A stretch of DNA of 64,000 bases from Pyrrhosoma nymphula (Eukaryota > Arthropoda > Insecta > Odonata > Coenagrionidae), in NCBI GenBank assembly GCA_963573305.1, contig OY754337.1, forward strand, positions 78,319,094-78,383,093, given 5' to 3'. This document shows, piece after piece, positions 10,723 through 22,240 of the stretch. The notes beneath the pieces are model-generated. The model saw nothing but the letters and a program-made list of their open reading frames with translations, had not been told where the DNA came from and searched no databases. Within the stretch, counting starts at the first letter, position 1. Every line of letters starts with the position of its first letter. The translations under genes and the position numbers were made by a program.

Positions 10723-12774
10723 GTGAGTACCATTGTAATTCACCTCTTTCGCTCTGTATCTGCAAACCGTCGCCATTTATGACATGGATTACGCCAATTT
10801 TGGCTTGGAAGAAAAGGCAGAAATAAGGAAGTTTTATTTAGTTTATTTTACCTATCTCCGATGACAGTTGAACACAGTTTTATCATTTACGGTCTTTCCT
10901 TTTTCACAGGTTTTACTATATTTGTGAGAGTGTCATATTATTCACGATTTCAAGGTTTTTTTCTCTCTCTTAGTCTCATGGTTTGTTTCCGCCCTTATTA
11001 CTGTCCGAACGATTGCGCGTTCGAATGAGTTTATTTTACTTTTGCGTCGATGTGTGCGGCTTTTTCCCATCGATTTTATTCTGTTAGGAGACGAAAGAAG
11101 TCCTATAGTGTCTTATACCCCGGGAAATGTTAATTATGTATCGTGCTGCTTTTTCCCGGAATATAATTATCTCGTAATCCTCTTTAGATTTTAAATGGAA
11201 TTCGGCTTTAATTTCTAATGATGCAGAAGTGTCTCTTGTGTTTGTGTCTTGTTTTTTTGTCCTCCAGAAATTATCCTATTATTTAAATTAATTAATTTTA
11301 GGCAGGTTTTCGTGTTTCGTCCATGTTGGCGTCATTCATGATGGCGACTACCTATTCACCTACAGTGCCGTAGGCGTCCTCAGGCCAGGCTGAAACGTAC
11401 GTCAGAAACTTATCCTATTACTGTCTAATCGCTTAATTTTTGACTTTCTAATTGCTAAAAACACGGCTGTTATCAAGATTTCGTCCATTATTAGGAAAAT
11501 TACACTTTGATACGATTGCGTAAGGTTTTTCGGTATACCTACATTAGGGAATTTCTTGTATTTCATTCAGATACATATTTAATGGTGTTTTTTAATTCAA
11601 ATTTATTACATAAATGAGCTATTCAGAAATTTTTGTTGCTTCAAAAGGACTTAGTGGGCGTTGAATGTTTTGTATATTGTGGCGAAAGCAAGTTATCGCG
11701 TCCTCAGTTGCTTAAACTTTTTTGCTACTCACCTGAAGTCTATTTATATCTAAAGATCTGAGCCGCTTAAAAATTAAACTGACAAAATATGCAGGTAGCG
11801 TTTTTTTCTTCAATTTGTGGAAATTCATCGATTTTATTTAAATTTAAAATGAAGTGGATAGTACTGTATCGATTACTTTTCATTTTTGATTTACCAAAAA
11901 TTTAAATTTTAATTGGTAACGGATATATGTGAATACATACTCCACCTTTCCATTGGTGGACCAAAATTTTTCTTTTGGCTCAGACATATGGCTCGTGAGG
12001 ATCAAGTTTCTAAATGATGGGAATGTGTTAGGTTGGAAATGAGCGGTTTTTTTTGCGACGCGACAGCTGCTGTGCGCGGTCCGTTGAAAAAGCTACTACG
12101 TGTTTTAGCATGACGTAGAGTGCTTCCAGGGCGGACGTAGCTGACCGTCAGCTTCCTATTTCGGACGGATGAACTCTCGGTGCATTTGAAAGCATTCCTC
12201 CCTCGTACTTAGGGAGCAGGGAGCGGTGCCTCTCTGCCTCGAAACCATAACAATTAACGGGCGGTGGGGTGGGGGTTGGAGGGGCAGAAGGTGGTTGGTT
12301 GTAATGCATGCGTATTCGCCGCCGCGTTTAATGGGAGCTCGGCTCCATTTTTTTAAAAGTGTGTGTCCTCTGGCTGGCTCGGAGAAAGGCGGCTTAGGTA
12401 ACTAGGAAACCGGGAGACCCCCGTTCGCCCCCTCCTCCTTCCGTTTCGGCGTAAAAGCATGCCCTTGGCCGGTCACCCAGAGAGAACCGTAAATCCCACA
12501 GCTGGCAGTTCCGACGTGGGCGATGCTGGTTGTGGGTGGGGGGACGTAAAGAAAAGAAAACGAATAAATTCACTCGCGTTGACGGGCCGTGAGGGAGAAA
12601 TGGAGGATTGTAATTCGAATTCTTTTTCGATATTACCGTTGGAATCAAATTTGCAAAGGTTTTCATATAGCTATACGTGGCTTCGAGACATTAAGGCCTA
12701 ATAACCAAATAACTAATCGTAGAAAGTTGCAATTTTTTTAATTTTTTCCGCAAAACGCCCTCTGACTTCATTTT
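10723..12774. other. Unassigned; GC-rich end
   Basis: No gene or transposon recognised. From about 12,050 the composition turns GC-rich with G-runs (GGTGGGGTGGGGG near 12,262), which could mark a promoter region or a former element; no TATA-like or other core signal stands out. Confidence 0.4.
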
Positions 12775-12815
12775 GTCCATCGATCAAAGGCCCGTGGTTC
12801 GATTCCCGGTGAAGA
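12775..12815 (+). repeat. tRNA-like B-box fragment
   Basis: CCGTGGTTCGATTCCCGG (B box at 12,796-12,806) with a short self-complementary arm, as in the T arm of a tRNA. There is no convincing A box or full cloverleaf, so this is a SINE or tRNA relic. Confidence 0.4.
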
Positions 12816-12974
12816 CAGATATTTTTTCAAAGTATTTTCTAAATCTTGGTCCCCTGCACGATATAGTAAAAAGCAAAAATCGTGATATACCCTCAATCAT
12901 AAAAGGCGCTCTGATGACACACATGAGCACAACTGACCCTGGTTGCTTGTTTCGCTTGTCTGAAGAGCGCAGTA

Positions 12975-13153
12975 GGGGCTATTCTGTATGTTCTCGGAAT
13001 TTCCAAATCTCGACATTGACGAAATTTTGACGTCACAGCCTCTAAAATTTCAAATAGGGCCAATCAAAAGTTGAGATTTGCCGTGGGATGTGACGTCACA
13101 CCCACGGATTTTCCGAGGTTCGACGGCGTAGAGTCCTTACTGAATAAGGCCCC
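12975..13153 (+). mobile_element. MITE carrying TGACGTCA boxes, copy 1
   Basis: About 180 bp from GGGGCTATTCTGTATG to CTTACTGAATAAGGCCCC, with imperfect inverted ends (GGGGC-TATTC / GAATA-GGCCCC). It contains two TGACGTCA palindromes, near 13,029 and 13,091. A second copy in the opposite orientation lies at 56,111-56,289 and a fragment at 18,545-18,607. No coding capacity; superfamily not determined. Confidence 0.6.
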
Positions 13154-14099
13154 ATATCTAGGGGTAAATGGATGCATTGCAGCTTGGTAGTTCAGGTATT
13201 TTGCAAATATAACTTAGAATTCGTAATGTGCTTCCTTATGGACACATGTCCTAGATGTTGAGGTACGAAATTGCGGTACGATATTTTTTTCATAGAATTA
13301 CGGTACGTACGATAAACTGCTATCTGGTAAGGCACTGGTGGTTCGAAATGCGAAAAATATTCTTAAATTAATAAACTCTCTATATTCCACACTGTTTATT
13401 GTACGTTACCTTTTCGTATCAATTTAAATGGGAGAATTTAATTTATCCTACAGGTGAGTTTATTCATTTAGTTGGAAGTTTTTCAGTTGGTGGGTACCAA
13501 TTAAAAGTGGTACATATAACAAACATCAAATAAGGGACACACATAATCAACAATGAAAACAGATTAACGTAATGACGCCTAACATGGAAAGTGGAGTAGG
13601 AGTTAATTATTTAGAGAGTAGGATAAGGTTTTCCGAGAGAAAGGATCGATGCTTGTGGCCGGGAAAGAGTTCGGTAGTTTAAGAGGAGAGGCGGAATAGA
13701 AGTGAACGTTTGGTGTGAGTGATAGCCTTGAAGTAAGCTTATGGAACAGTGAGTGAGTGTGTACGGTTAGTTCGAGGAGGTATTCTTAAATTAATAAAGG
13801 AGGGAAATCAGCTTACTATTTGTTATTTAGCAGAAAGAGTTCTTATTTATATCCTATCCACCATTATAAGGGGAGGGGTCAGGGAAGTAGTCGTTTAGGT
13901 CAAGGATGAAGGAAGTGAAGATAAGGAAATGACGGAGGAAGAGGATAAACAACGAGCCAATGGTCGAATTAACGGAAGATTTTTCTGGAAGGTGGGATAC
14001 GTACTTGATGAAGAGGTCAATGATTCGTTGGTAGGTATATCTATTATTATTAGGGTAATATACCAGTTAAGGTAGGTGTAAATAGAAAATATTAAAAAT
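13154..14099. other. Unassigned, purine-rich
   Basis: Purine-rich on the + strand between about 13,600 and 13,990. At 13,451-13,459 the sequence ACAGGTGAGT joins an acceptor-like CAG to a donor-like GTGAGT, but the preceding pyrimidine tract is weak. Confidence 0.35.
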
Positions 14100-14411
14100 C
14101 CAATGCGTTTTTACAGACGCAGACCCCAGTCTACCTACTCAATTTCTTTCTTCACCTCAACAGACTGCTTACCTCCCTTCATCCCGTCCATAAAACCTAT
14201 TGCCTTTCTTCCCATTCCCCGCTTACCTAATATTCTTCCCTTTATCAAGGCTTTCAGCAACCCATCGCCCCTAATTACCTCTTCCGACCATCACATCTGC
14301 ATCCTCCTAATCTCATCCTCTTCTCACCCACCATACCAATCACTTCCTCGTTTGTCTTATCTTCCGACCACCTTCTCCATCCTCCTCCACACCCACATCT
14401 CCAACGCCTTC
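14100..14411 (-). pseudogene. LINE reverse transcriptase C-terminus (family B), part 2
   Basis: Minus-strand translation gives LEMWVWRRMEKV, then a shift, then EVIRGDGLLKALIKGRILGK and GRKAIGFMDGMKGG. This is the C-terminal region of a non-LTR retrotransposon polyprotein. It continues the coding relic at 16,228-17,540, from which it is separated by a hAT-like element. Stops and frameshifts make it a pseudogene. The LINE clade (RTE-like or I/Jockey-like) cannot be settled by eye. Confidence 0.7.
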
Positions 14412-16227
14412 TATAGTGATGGGCAGTTTCGTTCCTTTCTCGGACTCGTTCCTTTCGTTCTCGTTCACTAAAAGGAACGAGTTCAAAGATTCGTTCCTTT
14501 CGTTCCTTTTCAAGTTGCGCCTGGGAATTCGGGCATTAGGGTGCATGTCAATGATATGATTCAATATGATTCGTGCTATTTGCTCTCGTCAGTTACTCGT
14601 TGCTTCAAATCATTTAAATAATATAGGAATATACCACTTTCAAAAGAAATGCAGAGGTGATACTTAACCACGGCGACCACGGCCCACAAAGTATCCCATT
14701 ATGGGCTAGAATCACGCTACCTACCGAAGATAATGAAGGTAACTCTGGCTTTCCGTCACTCCAACTAATATCTTTTTTATGGAAAACTCCCGTTAGTGGT
14801 GAAAATGACAATGTATCCCAGTGAAAGTGCAAGGAATGCGCATTTAAGAATTATAAGAAACATACCCGTGTGTTGGATAGTTATAGAGAGACTCGCTTTG
14901 CTCGCTAGGGGGCTGCGCCCCCAACGTCTTATTGTTAGTCAGTGGAGGCGTGAGAGAAAGAAGCATGCGAGATTTTCACTTTGGCACCATGTTGCCAGAG
15001 AACTAAAAGGAATGGAAAACAACGAATAGAATAAAGTTTTTGGCCTGAATGAGATCTAAAGAAAACCGCCCAACAGATTCGAGATCTGACATCTAGTTTA
15101 GAAGCTACAGTCGAAAAACAGTAAGTTTCACAAAAATTCCGAATTTGGTGCCATGTTACCAGCCAACTATTAGTGTTAGAGAAAAGGTAATGGTATACCG
15201 TTGTAAACCTTGATGACATAAAAAAAACCGTCAACAAATTTGAGATCCGACTTCAAGTTTGGAAGGTACAGTGTAAAACTGGGAAATGGTTTACTAAATT
15301 TCGTGTTTGAGGACCTCTGGTGGGAAAATTAAGCAACACAGAATAACAGGGCAGGTCTAATGTGGTTGAATATTTAATCTTCCAGTATAGTATGTCGTCA
15401 GATTCCAGATCCGACTTACCAATCAAATGATATGAAGCAAGAACAGAAAGTCTCGTTATAGAAATGCCAAATAAAGCAGCTATTTTTGATTTTATAGTCG
15501 GTTTAACGATAAATAATCTTGGTTTTTACTTATTATTGGTGAAAAACATGTCAAGGCGCAAGCGCCTGTCCTGTTTCAAGGTCGTATCCCCACCAGTAGA
15601 GGCGTGAAGGAAAGAAACATTTGACAGTTTTACCAAAATTTGACTTTTGCATCATGCTACCAGAGTACTATATGAGATAGTAAAAACAACAAAAAGCACC
15701 AAGTTGTAGGTAACGATGAGATTTAAATGCGTGGGAAAAATAGTTTTCAGATCAGAATCCTAGTTTAGGAGCTATAGTGAAAAAACTGCCAAAAATGGAA
15801 GTTCTTCACTAAATGTTGTGTTTGAGGACCTCCGATATATTTATTCTGTAAGTCTACGTTTATTTTATAATATTTTGCCGTTCGATGTATAACGTATTAA
15901 CATACGTCATTCAATCCTCATCTTCGAAGTACCTGGCCTGTCATCTCTGCGAATTGGTTGAGTCCTCTCTTTCCTTCGATTATTTTAGTTCACATTGCAT
16001 TCCCTTCATTCAATTGATTCCTAACGTTCATATTACTCCTTTCCTTTATTTGATTCCTTTCGGTCCTTCGAATCCTTTCGGTCTATTCGTTCCTTTGGAA
16101 CAAATCGGTCCATTCGTTCCTTTCGGTCCTTTGGAACGAGAATATTTCCACAACCGGATTCGTTCCTTCTCGTTCCATCAGTGGATTTGTTCCAAAGGAA
16201 AGAATCGTTCCTAAATGGCCCATCACT
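14412..16227. mobile_element. hAT-like element inserted in LINE
   Basis: An 8-bp direct repeat ACGCCTTC (14,404-14,411 and 16,228-16,235) flanks a segment beginning TATAGTGATGGGC and ending GCCCATCACT. The paralogous LINE at 49,961-49,968 has a single ACGCCTTC with matching sequence on both sides, i.e. an empty site. The subterminal regions are packed with variants of TTCGTTCCTTTCG (14,430-14,515; 16,010-16,215), fitting the clustered subterminal motifs of hAT transposons. No transposase frame was found, so the copy is non-autonomous. Confidence 0.8.
14940..15840 (+). repeat. Degenerate ~175-190-bp repeats within hAT-like element
   Basis: Three diverged units share the series TTTGG-ACCATGTTACCAG, a GAGATC(T/C)GACTTC-like block, a GTTTAGAAGCTACAGT-like block and a final GTGTTTGAGGACCTC. 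Units start near 14,970, 15,145 and 15,640. A CTCGCTTTGCTCGCTAGG motif with a GGGGGCTGCGCCCCC palindrome precedes them (14,893-14,924). No coding sequence. Confidence 0.5.
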
Positions 16228-17540
16228 ACGCCTTCAGCCTATTTTCGTCTTCCTTTCTCAGAGTCCACGTCCTTGCGCCATGTAACTCTGCACTCCGTAT
16301 TAAAATCTTCGCCAGCCGTTATATCCTTACGTAAGGCCCCCAGGTATCTATCCTGTTCCTGTATGCTTCTTTCGCTCTCGCTATCATAATTTACAAGCAA
16401 CTGTGCCCATTTTCTCCCAACGCACTACCCAAGTAATTAAGTTGCTCTCTTTGCTCGTTTGTTCCCTCCTACGTTTATGACCAGTTTCGCTTTCTTTGCC
16501 CCTATGGAAGCTCATTGCTTTTGCTTACTAATAATTTATTTTAATTCAATTTCATGAGCCCATGTTTTAATACTTATGTGATATCAATAAGCTTGCAATT
16601 CCTTGGATGATCGACTTACCAATGCCTGGTCTTCCGCGAATCCAACAGACTTTATTAGCTTGCCTCCAATTTATTTATTATTACGCCGAGATCTTCCCAT
16701 ACCTCTCATACTATTACCTCGGCAGCCTTGCCTAACCCCGCGACTTGTAACTGCCCACCCTGATTCTCCGTTTGCCACCCTCACCTGTGCCCTCTGGGCC
16801 ATCTATAATTTTCGGATGAGTCTCCTATCTCGCCTATCTATTCCTACTCTAATGAGTATCTTCATTAGTTTTTCCCGGCTAACTCAGTTAAACGCCTTAT
16901 TTCGAAATCCACGAAGCAAGGAAGAACGTCCTAATTTTATTGTAGGTTCGATCCTATTAGCGTTCTCATCAATGCAATCGTATCCCGAGTTGCATTTCAT
17001 TTCCTGTGCCTAAACTGGTCATTGCTTAAGTAGTAATTTTCTCTACTCTCCAACTTTCATTATTGATTATGAGTAAAACTTTTGCTGCTTGTGAAATATA
17101 AGTAATTTTTCTATACTCCTCTCATTCTGAAGTTTTTCTTCTACATCGTAACAGGTCTTCAGACTGTTTTACGAAGTCCTCTGGCCGTACTCCTTCCTCG
17201 TATATCCTACCAATTAGTAGGAAAAAATTCATCTTCCTTTATTTCCCAAATTGTTCTTTAACAAGGGATATTATATAATCCCGCAGCTTTTCCTTCCTTC
17301 ATCGCTTGTAATTCGTTCTCAATTTAGCTGTCGAGTTTCTCCGGTCCGAGATTATCCTTATACGTATATTTTTCTTTCATCCTCTATATCCAGGTTCACA
17401 TGTCTGTTATCGCTGTCGTTTAGCTCTTCCACGAGTTCTTTCCACCTAACCTGTACGGTCTACATCTGTTCGGTTAATATATTCCCTGTTTTGTCCTTAC
17501 CCCTTGGCATCGTTTTCCCTCACAGCTCAATAACAATTTA
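16228..17540 (-). pseudogene. LINE reverse transcriptase (family B), part 1
   Basis: Minus-strand reading from about 17,500 gives KDKTGNILTEQM and VRWKELVEELNDSDN, the linker typical between endonuclease and reverse transcriptase in non-LTR elements. Near 16,480-16,240 it reads LNYLGSALGENGHSC, IARAKEAYRNRI and TWTLRKEDENRLKA. The order matches the palm-to-C-terminal part of LINE polyproteins. Multiple stops and shifts are present. The coding relic is cut by the hAT-like element immediately after ENRLKA and resumes at 14,411. Confidence 0.7.
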
Positions 17541-19157
17541 ACTTGAGCGTATGGCATATCCACTCCCCGCTCGCTGGCAAAAGGCCATTTAATATTTTCG
17601 TTTCCTTGGCATAGGACACAATGTCAGTATTCCGAGAAAGTCCAGCTTCGAACCTTTGTCATGGCATGCAATAAATTAACATTTAAATCAGACTAGCAAT
17701 CCCTCTTGAAAAATGACGCGTAACCTTTTAAACCGGTCGGGGTTTCCTTATGCTGTAAAATTGCGTGGAATATATCAAGTTTGTTCACTAGAGCTTTTGC
17801 ACAAAATTCCGCCAAATCAACTCGCAAGTTGATCTAGTTTTTCAGTTATACGTGGTTGGTGGTTGTATGGGGGTGGAGAAAAGGGGCGCTTGGCTCAAGA
17901 CGCTAATGAGTAGAGCCGCTCAATGGAATGATCAGTCTAGTCGCGTCGCGTTTAATGTGGGTGAAGGTCCTCCCCCTTATTCGGACCCCGGAGGTGAACA
18001 GTCGCGGCTCGCTTCGACCTTGGAAGCCCTAAGATCGTGACCAGCGCACGCCAATGTATATAACTGGCTCTCGTCGTTAAATCTGAGTCCATGGTACCAC
18101 CAAAACAAAAAGGTACGGGTATTTTAAAAATCGAGAATCAAGTGATAAATTCACGATTTATGATAATGGTTGAGAGAATGCGAAAATAGTTAGTCATGAA
18201 TGGAATTTAGTTGGACGGTTTAACTTAATGCGCTATCAGGAGTACTTTTTGACGCTATACAAGTACGATAATTTATAATAAACAAGTTATATTACTCTGC
18301 ATGTTGTTAGGTGGTTGGAAAATTATTCCATACGTAGAACATGACAAAGAATTTATCAGTAGGTAATTGTATTTAATGTCACATGACGAAGCGTTAATGT
18401 TTTTTCGATTGCAAATACGCATCAAATATAGCCCTGAGTAGTTAGGATGAAGACATAATGTTTCTTCGGCGACACAACCACAATGAATTCAGCATTATGA
18501 AATTTAAGTAGAGGTTAATACTTCTGAGATTTGTTTTGGGAAGTGACGTCACATTCATTGATTATCCGAGGTTCGACGGTGTCGAGCCCTTACTGAATAA
18601 GTCCACAAATTAGCCCCCCTGGACTCGGCTGAACCGCCCTCTCTCTCTCTCGTATTGAAGATTTCCACGGAATGTCAAACGGGGGAGACGCCACTCTCAT
18701 CACTGTTCTCTTTTCTCTCTTTGTTGCTGGCAGTTGCTGGCGTAAGAGAGCGCGATAGAGGCGCCACTTTCCGGAGCGTGTCCTCCGGCAGTTAAAAACA
18801 GCGACAGCTCTCCCTCCGTGTCGCTGGAATTCCGACCCATTCCGTTTTGAAACCTTCTTCTTCTTATTCTTCTATTTCCGAGTGGGAGCGTGCATTATGG
18901 GTGGTGCGGCGCCTCGCGCACCTTCCAAGCTGTCCCGCGCGCCCTTCCGCGACCAAGTAAATATAGAATACGGTGTCATCCCCGTTATAATTGCTTTAAT
19001 GGGGAGGGAGGCTTTTCTCTAGTCGTGATAATAAAATATGATATTCGATTTTCATTTTGAAGTATAAGCATTTGTACAAGTATAAGTATATTTTGAGAAG
19101 CATGAAATAACAATTTTGTTTTATTATGAACGAACTTGTCAGTAGCTGACACAAATG
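17541..19157. other. Unassigned; MITE fragment and CT run
   Basis: 18,545-18,607 is a partial copy of the TGACGTCA MITE (GTGACGTCACATTC... CCTTACTGAATAAG). A (CT)n run lies near 18,641. The stretch 18,650-18,960 is GC-richer and could be a promoter-like region, but no core element is clear. No gene recognised. Confidence 0.4.
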
Positions 19158-19170
19158 TACATATTTGAGG

Positions 19171-19617
19171 ATATAAGTCTTTCCCGGCGAAAGCTTAGTA
19201 TGAAGATCCCTCGGATTTCCAACCGGGTAATGGTGTTAAGCTGCACCGAAGTTTCGATGGTGTAGTCTGCCATCGTCTTCGGGGTGAATGATTTTCGGCA
19301 GAATTGACTTTGCCAACACCAGAGTTCTGTGCAAAACAAGGGATTAATGGGACCGTCTTGTGCAGGAAGGCTTTGATATCAGGCTGGAAAAGAATAACTT
19401 CAACCGTGACATAATTTTCCAATTTAGCAATTCTTGGAAACCAGCTCTGAGAATGCTGAAAAAAGGGCGGGAAAAAGCTGACCAACCGCAGCCAACCTTA
19501 TATATATATATATCTGACTGATTCTGGCGAAAATACTTCACCTTGAAGACTACTCCATCGAAACGTCAGTGCAGTTCAACACCCTAACCCCGTTGGAAAC
19601 CCCAGAGCTCTTCATAC
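19171..19617. mobile_element. PLE-derived foldback with 13-bp target duplication
   Basis: Inverted arms (about 19,176-19,283 and 19,541-19,614) start TTTCCCGGCGAAAGCTTAG and share the CCGGGTAATGGTGTTAA block. The element is flanked by TACATATTTGAGG (19,158-19,170) and TACGTATTTGAGG (19,618-19,630), 12 of 13 matching. Each arm has a hammerhead-like motif, with GATGG / CCATC stem II and GAAAC. The family also occurs at 23.6 kb and as fragments at 0.1 and 36.35 kb. Confidence 0.65.
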
Positions 19618-19716
19618 TACGTATTTGAGGCTTCAACTTGATTATTTGTTTCATGACGTACGCTGAGAACGCCTACAAAACCCAAGGTTCTAATTTGCTC
19701 TTTAATAGAATTTATT

Positions 19717-19921
19717 GTAAAGGAAACGGTTGTAGGCTTGACCTTGTGGAATTGATCTGTTACGGAATAATTACAATAACTTTGTTAATTCCACTGATGA
19801 TTTATTAACACGACCCGGGTTACAACACTTGGGTGTCATCTAAAGATGACACCAAATGTTGAATCCCGGGTCATGTTAATGAATAATCAGTGGAATTAAC
19901 AAAGTTATTGTAATTATTTCG
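19717..19921. mobile_element. 205-bp PLE foldback with 11-bp target duplication
   Basis: A perfect 11-bp direct repeat TAGAATTTATT (19,706-19,716; 19,922-19,932) flanks a 205-bp element. Most of it (19,763-19,921) is one hairpin with arms of about 79 bp, containing the palindrome ACCCGGGT and a CTAAAGATGACACC box near the apex. The arms match the terminal sequence downstream of the hammerhead motif at 5.47 and 21.37 kb. There is no coding capacity. Confidence 0.7.
19840..19872 (+). ncRNA. Degenerate hammerhead motif in foldback
   Basis: CTAAAGA, then ACACC-AAAT-GTT stem II remains, GAAT, and CCCGGGTC. An inverted partner lies at 19,812-19,844 with TGTAA in place of GAAA. Both core boxes carry changes, so these are probably inactive relatives of the 21.34-kb motif. 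Confidence 0.4.
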
Positions 19922-19989
19922 TAGAATTTATTATGATGGGTAATTTATTAATTTTTAAAAATAATTTAGAAATCATAAGAACTACACAT

Positions 19990-20557
19990 TAGTGGTGGAA
20001 TAAAGTGTTGTAGAAGGAGCGAAACGTCTGCAGCCGAAACTGTTTCGGTCAAACAACTGTTTCAAATAACCTCTTAAAACAACTAGTTGGTTTCGTGACC
20101 GTGCCGAAGCTGAGTCGTTGTGCTCTGTGATGTGCAGTGACAACTGATAGCTGAAGCTGACTGTTTCGTCTTCTATATCGTTCCAGCTGCACTGCACGTG
20201 TGGCTGCGTTGCGGTTATAAGCTACAATTTGTTGGATTTGAATCTGTTACTGGCGGTTGCTGGTTTATTAAGCCAACACATGTCCCCCCATCGTTGCAGA
20301 TAGAATCAGAACTGTGAAGTACGAATCTTTCATGAATCCAAATGAAATTGTTACTTTATTTGAGTGAAAGATATCTTACTGCATAGAATACAGAACTACC
20401 AGCCATGTTCTAACAGCGCCGATCGATCGCCTGTTGTTTGGTGTGGCTCTAGCTGTTGTCTGCAACAGGGTGTTTCGCGGAACTGTTTCGTTTTGAAACT
20501 GTTTCGATTGCGAAACAGTTGCATTGAAACTGCTGTGTTCTTTTAGTGCCACCACTA
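19990..20557. mobile_element. hAT-like MITE with perfect 8-bp duplication
   Basis: CTACACAT at 19,982-19,989 and 20,558-20,565 flanks a 568-bp segment that starts TAGTGGTGGAATAAAG and ends AGTGCCACCACTA. The interior has repeated AACTGTTTCG / CGAAACAGTT motifs clustered toward both ends, as expected for subterminal transposase sites of hAT elements. No transposase remains. The inferred ends and 8-bp duplication together make the call strong. Confidence 0.8.
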
Positions 20558-20689
20558 CTACACATTTGTTTATCAGAACCTACTACTCATTATATTAAAT
20601 AATGTCTCCCGGGAGTGCTCAGCCGAAACCAAATCCCATGGGAAACGGCTTCTATTTCTAGGCTTATATTATCTAAATGTGTGTTACAA

Positions 20690-20812
20690 TAAGCGGATGA
20701 TATTTGGATGCCATTGGAAATATGAGATTCTATTTTTTATAATGAGGTTAAATTCATTGAATTCGTTGTGTAGTGATATTTTGCTCAAACTACCTTAAAG
20801 TTACTTCTGAAG
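20690..20812 (+). repeat. TTAA MITE right-end fragment
   Basis: Contains GGATGCCATTGGAAATATGAGA, an ATGAGGTTAAATTCATTGAATTC block and ends ATTTTGCTCAAACTACCTTAA, the right third of the TTAA MITE. The left part is missing. Confidence 0.6.
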
Positions 20813-21240
20813 CACTCTCGCCCTTTGTAACTGCATCCTGGACACTTGTACTCTCGCAAGGCTCTTTAAATTTTCAGAAATATTTTTTCTAATTAGGTAG
20901 GCATGGAGTATATCTAAAGCCCTGGAAAAATGTTACGGGTTCGACCCCAGAAATTTGTGTATTTTAATGTAAATAAATTGGACGAATAAGATTGTTCCTT
21001 CTTGATGATGTTCTTTACCCCTTCCAGCTGCCCTTGCAACTATTCGGCATTTTATCTTCTCATATCCCCTCTTAGATGGCCCATGTATTCGTCCCTTGGT
21101 CTTCCTCGTGGGGGTTTCCGCGCTGTTCCTTAAGAATTCGCTGTTTAAAAGCGTGGCCAATCCATCTAGGCTTTGTCTTCCTGAACTCCGTTGTCTCAGG
21201 CGTGACTTGATGGAATTTGCTTAGAATTGTGAATGAGAAG
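20813..21240. other. Unassigned
   Basis: No transposon ends seen. A minus-strand frame (20,933-21,160) reads NSEFLRNSAETPTRKTKGRI, with no recognised domain. Confidence 0.4.
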
Positions 21241-21412
21241 CAGTAACTTTGTAATTCCACATGTATTTATTAGAAAAGATCCAGGTTTCGACGTTGCACG
21301 TCATCATCAGGTGATGATGACGTGAAACATCGCACGACCCTGATGATGACGTGCAGCGTCGAAACCTGGGTCGTTTCTGATAAATAAATGTGGAATTACA
21401 AAGTTACTGTTT
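21241..21412. mobile_element. PLE foldback with paired hammerhead motifs
   Basis: Two inverted arms of about 70 bp (21,241-21,310 and 21,340-21,412) begin and end with CAGTAACTTTGTAATTCCAC and its complement. Each arm carries a CTGATGA - hairpin - GAAA motif pointing outward. The right arm keeps all core positions. No clear target duplication was found. The 29-bp centre contains a third partial repeat (GTGATGATGACGTGAAACAT). Confidence 0.7.
21340..21372 (+). ncRNA. Candidate hammerhead ribozyme (best in window)
   Basis: CTGATGA, then a 4-bp stem II (GACG, loop TGCAG, CGTC), then GAAA, then ACCTGGGT and C as the expected GUC cleavage triplet. All conserved core positions of the hammerhead are present. 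Stem III is only a 2-3-bp near-palindrome, as known for the minimal hammerheads of PLEs, which are thought to work best as dimers. Stem I pairing is poor because the 5' side is the foldback junction, so activity of this copy in cis is doubtful. An inverted partner lies at 21,279-21,310 (one mismatch in the stem III region). Confidence 0.65.
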
Positions 21413-22240
21413 GTTTTCCTGATAGTCCTCCATATAGTTATCTTCTATTCTTGTGTACAACTCCCCGTTTCCGATACTATCCGCCCACTTCAGTATCACC
21501 TCGAGCACCAACCAATATTTAGAAATGGCCACGAGAAAAAGAAATGGTACCGGCCACGTGGCAATTTCTACGTATTTTGTCGCCATATTTGCGGCAGGCA
21601 TGGATATCCTCATTACCAACCAATATATTAATTCATGGGCTACACTACAACTATTGTGATACATATGTATGGGATGGACACTTTCCACTTGCGAACCGCT
21701 AGCGCCACCTATTTATTCGTTTATGATGCGGCCCAAATGTCTAATTACACCATCTGGTTTCCATGGTCACCTGCCGTGTTATGAGCGCGTTTTACGAGTC
21801 CATTGTCTTCTGGGTGGTTAGACGAAAAGTGTAGCTGGGTAGTTGGCTGGGGAATGGCATCCTATGGTATGGTTTATTGTGAAAGCGCCGTTATATTTTA
21901 AACAGGGCAAGGGCAGACGTGAGTGAACAGATGACGTTGGCATATGCCGTCGTCGAACGTCGTGCTCCATAGCATATTTTTTGTTTCATCTTTTAAAATC
22001 CATTTTCTCGGTGCTGCTTCGCGTCCTGGCTAGTTGAACCAAGATTGTGGTTTTGCGGTGGTGTAATGGATTTCACCGTGAATAAATGGATCGCGTGTCG
22101 TGGAGAGACCTGCGGGAAATACACTGTGCAGAGGAGACGCGCTCTGAACTTTGTTTCACGGATGGATTTCAAAAGAAGTTTAGTCGGATGGCCTTATCTC
22201 TCCGTTGTGAAACGGGTTACGAACAAATTGGCGAACAAAA
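21413..22240. other. Unassigned
   Basis: Open frames up to 94 codons on both strands in the same place (21,404-21,688), typical of chance antisense frames. No repeat ends recognised. Confidence 0.4.

Noticed and set aside
21241..21412. CRISPR-like repeats or an attachment site
   Set aside because: The repeats are inverted, few and transposon-associated; the sequence context is eukaryotic.
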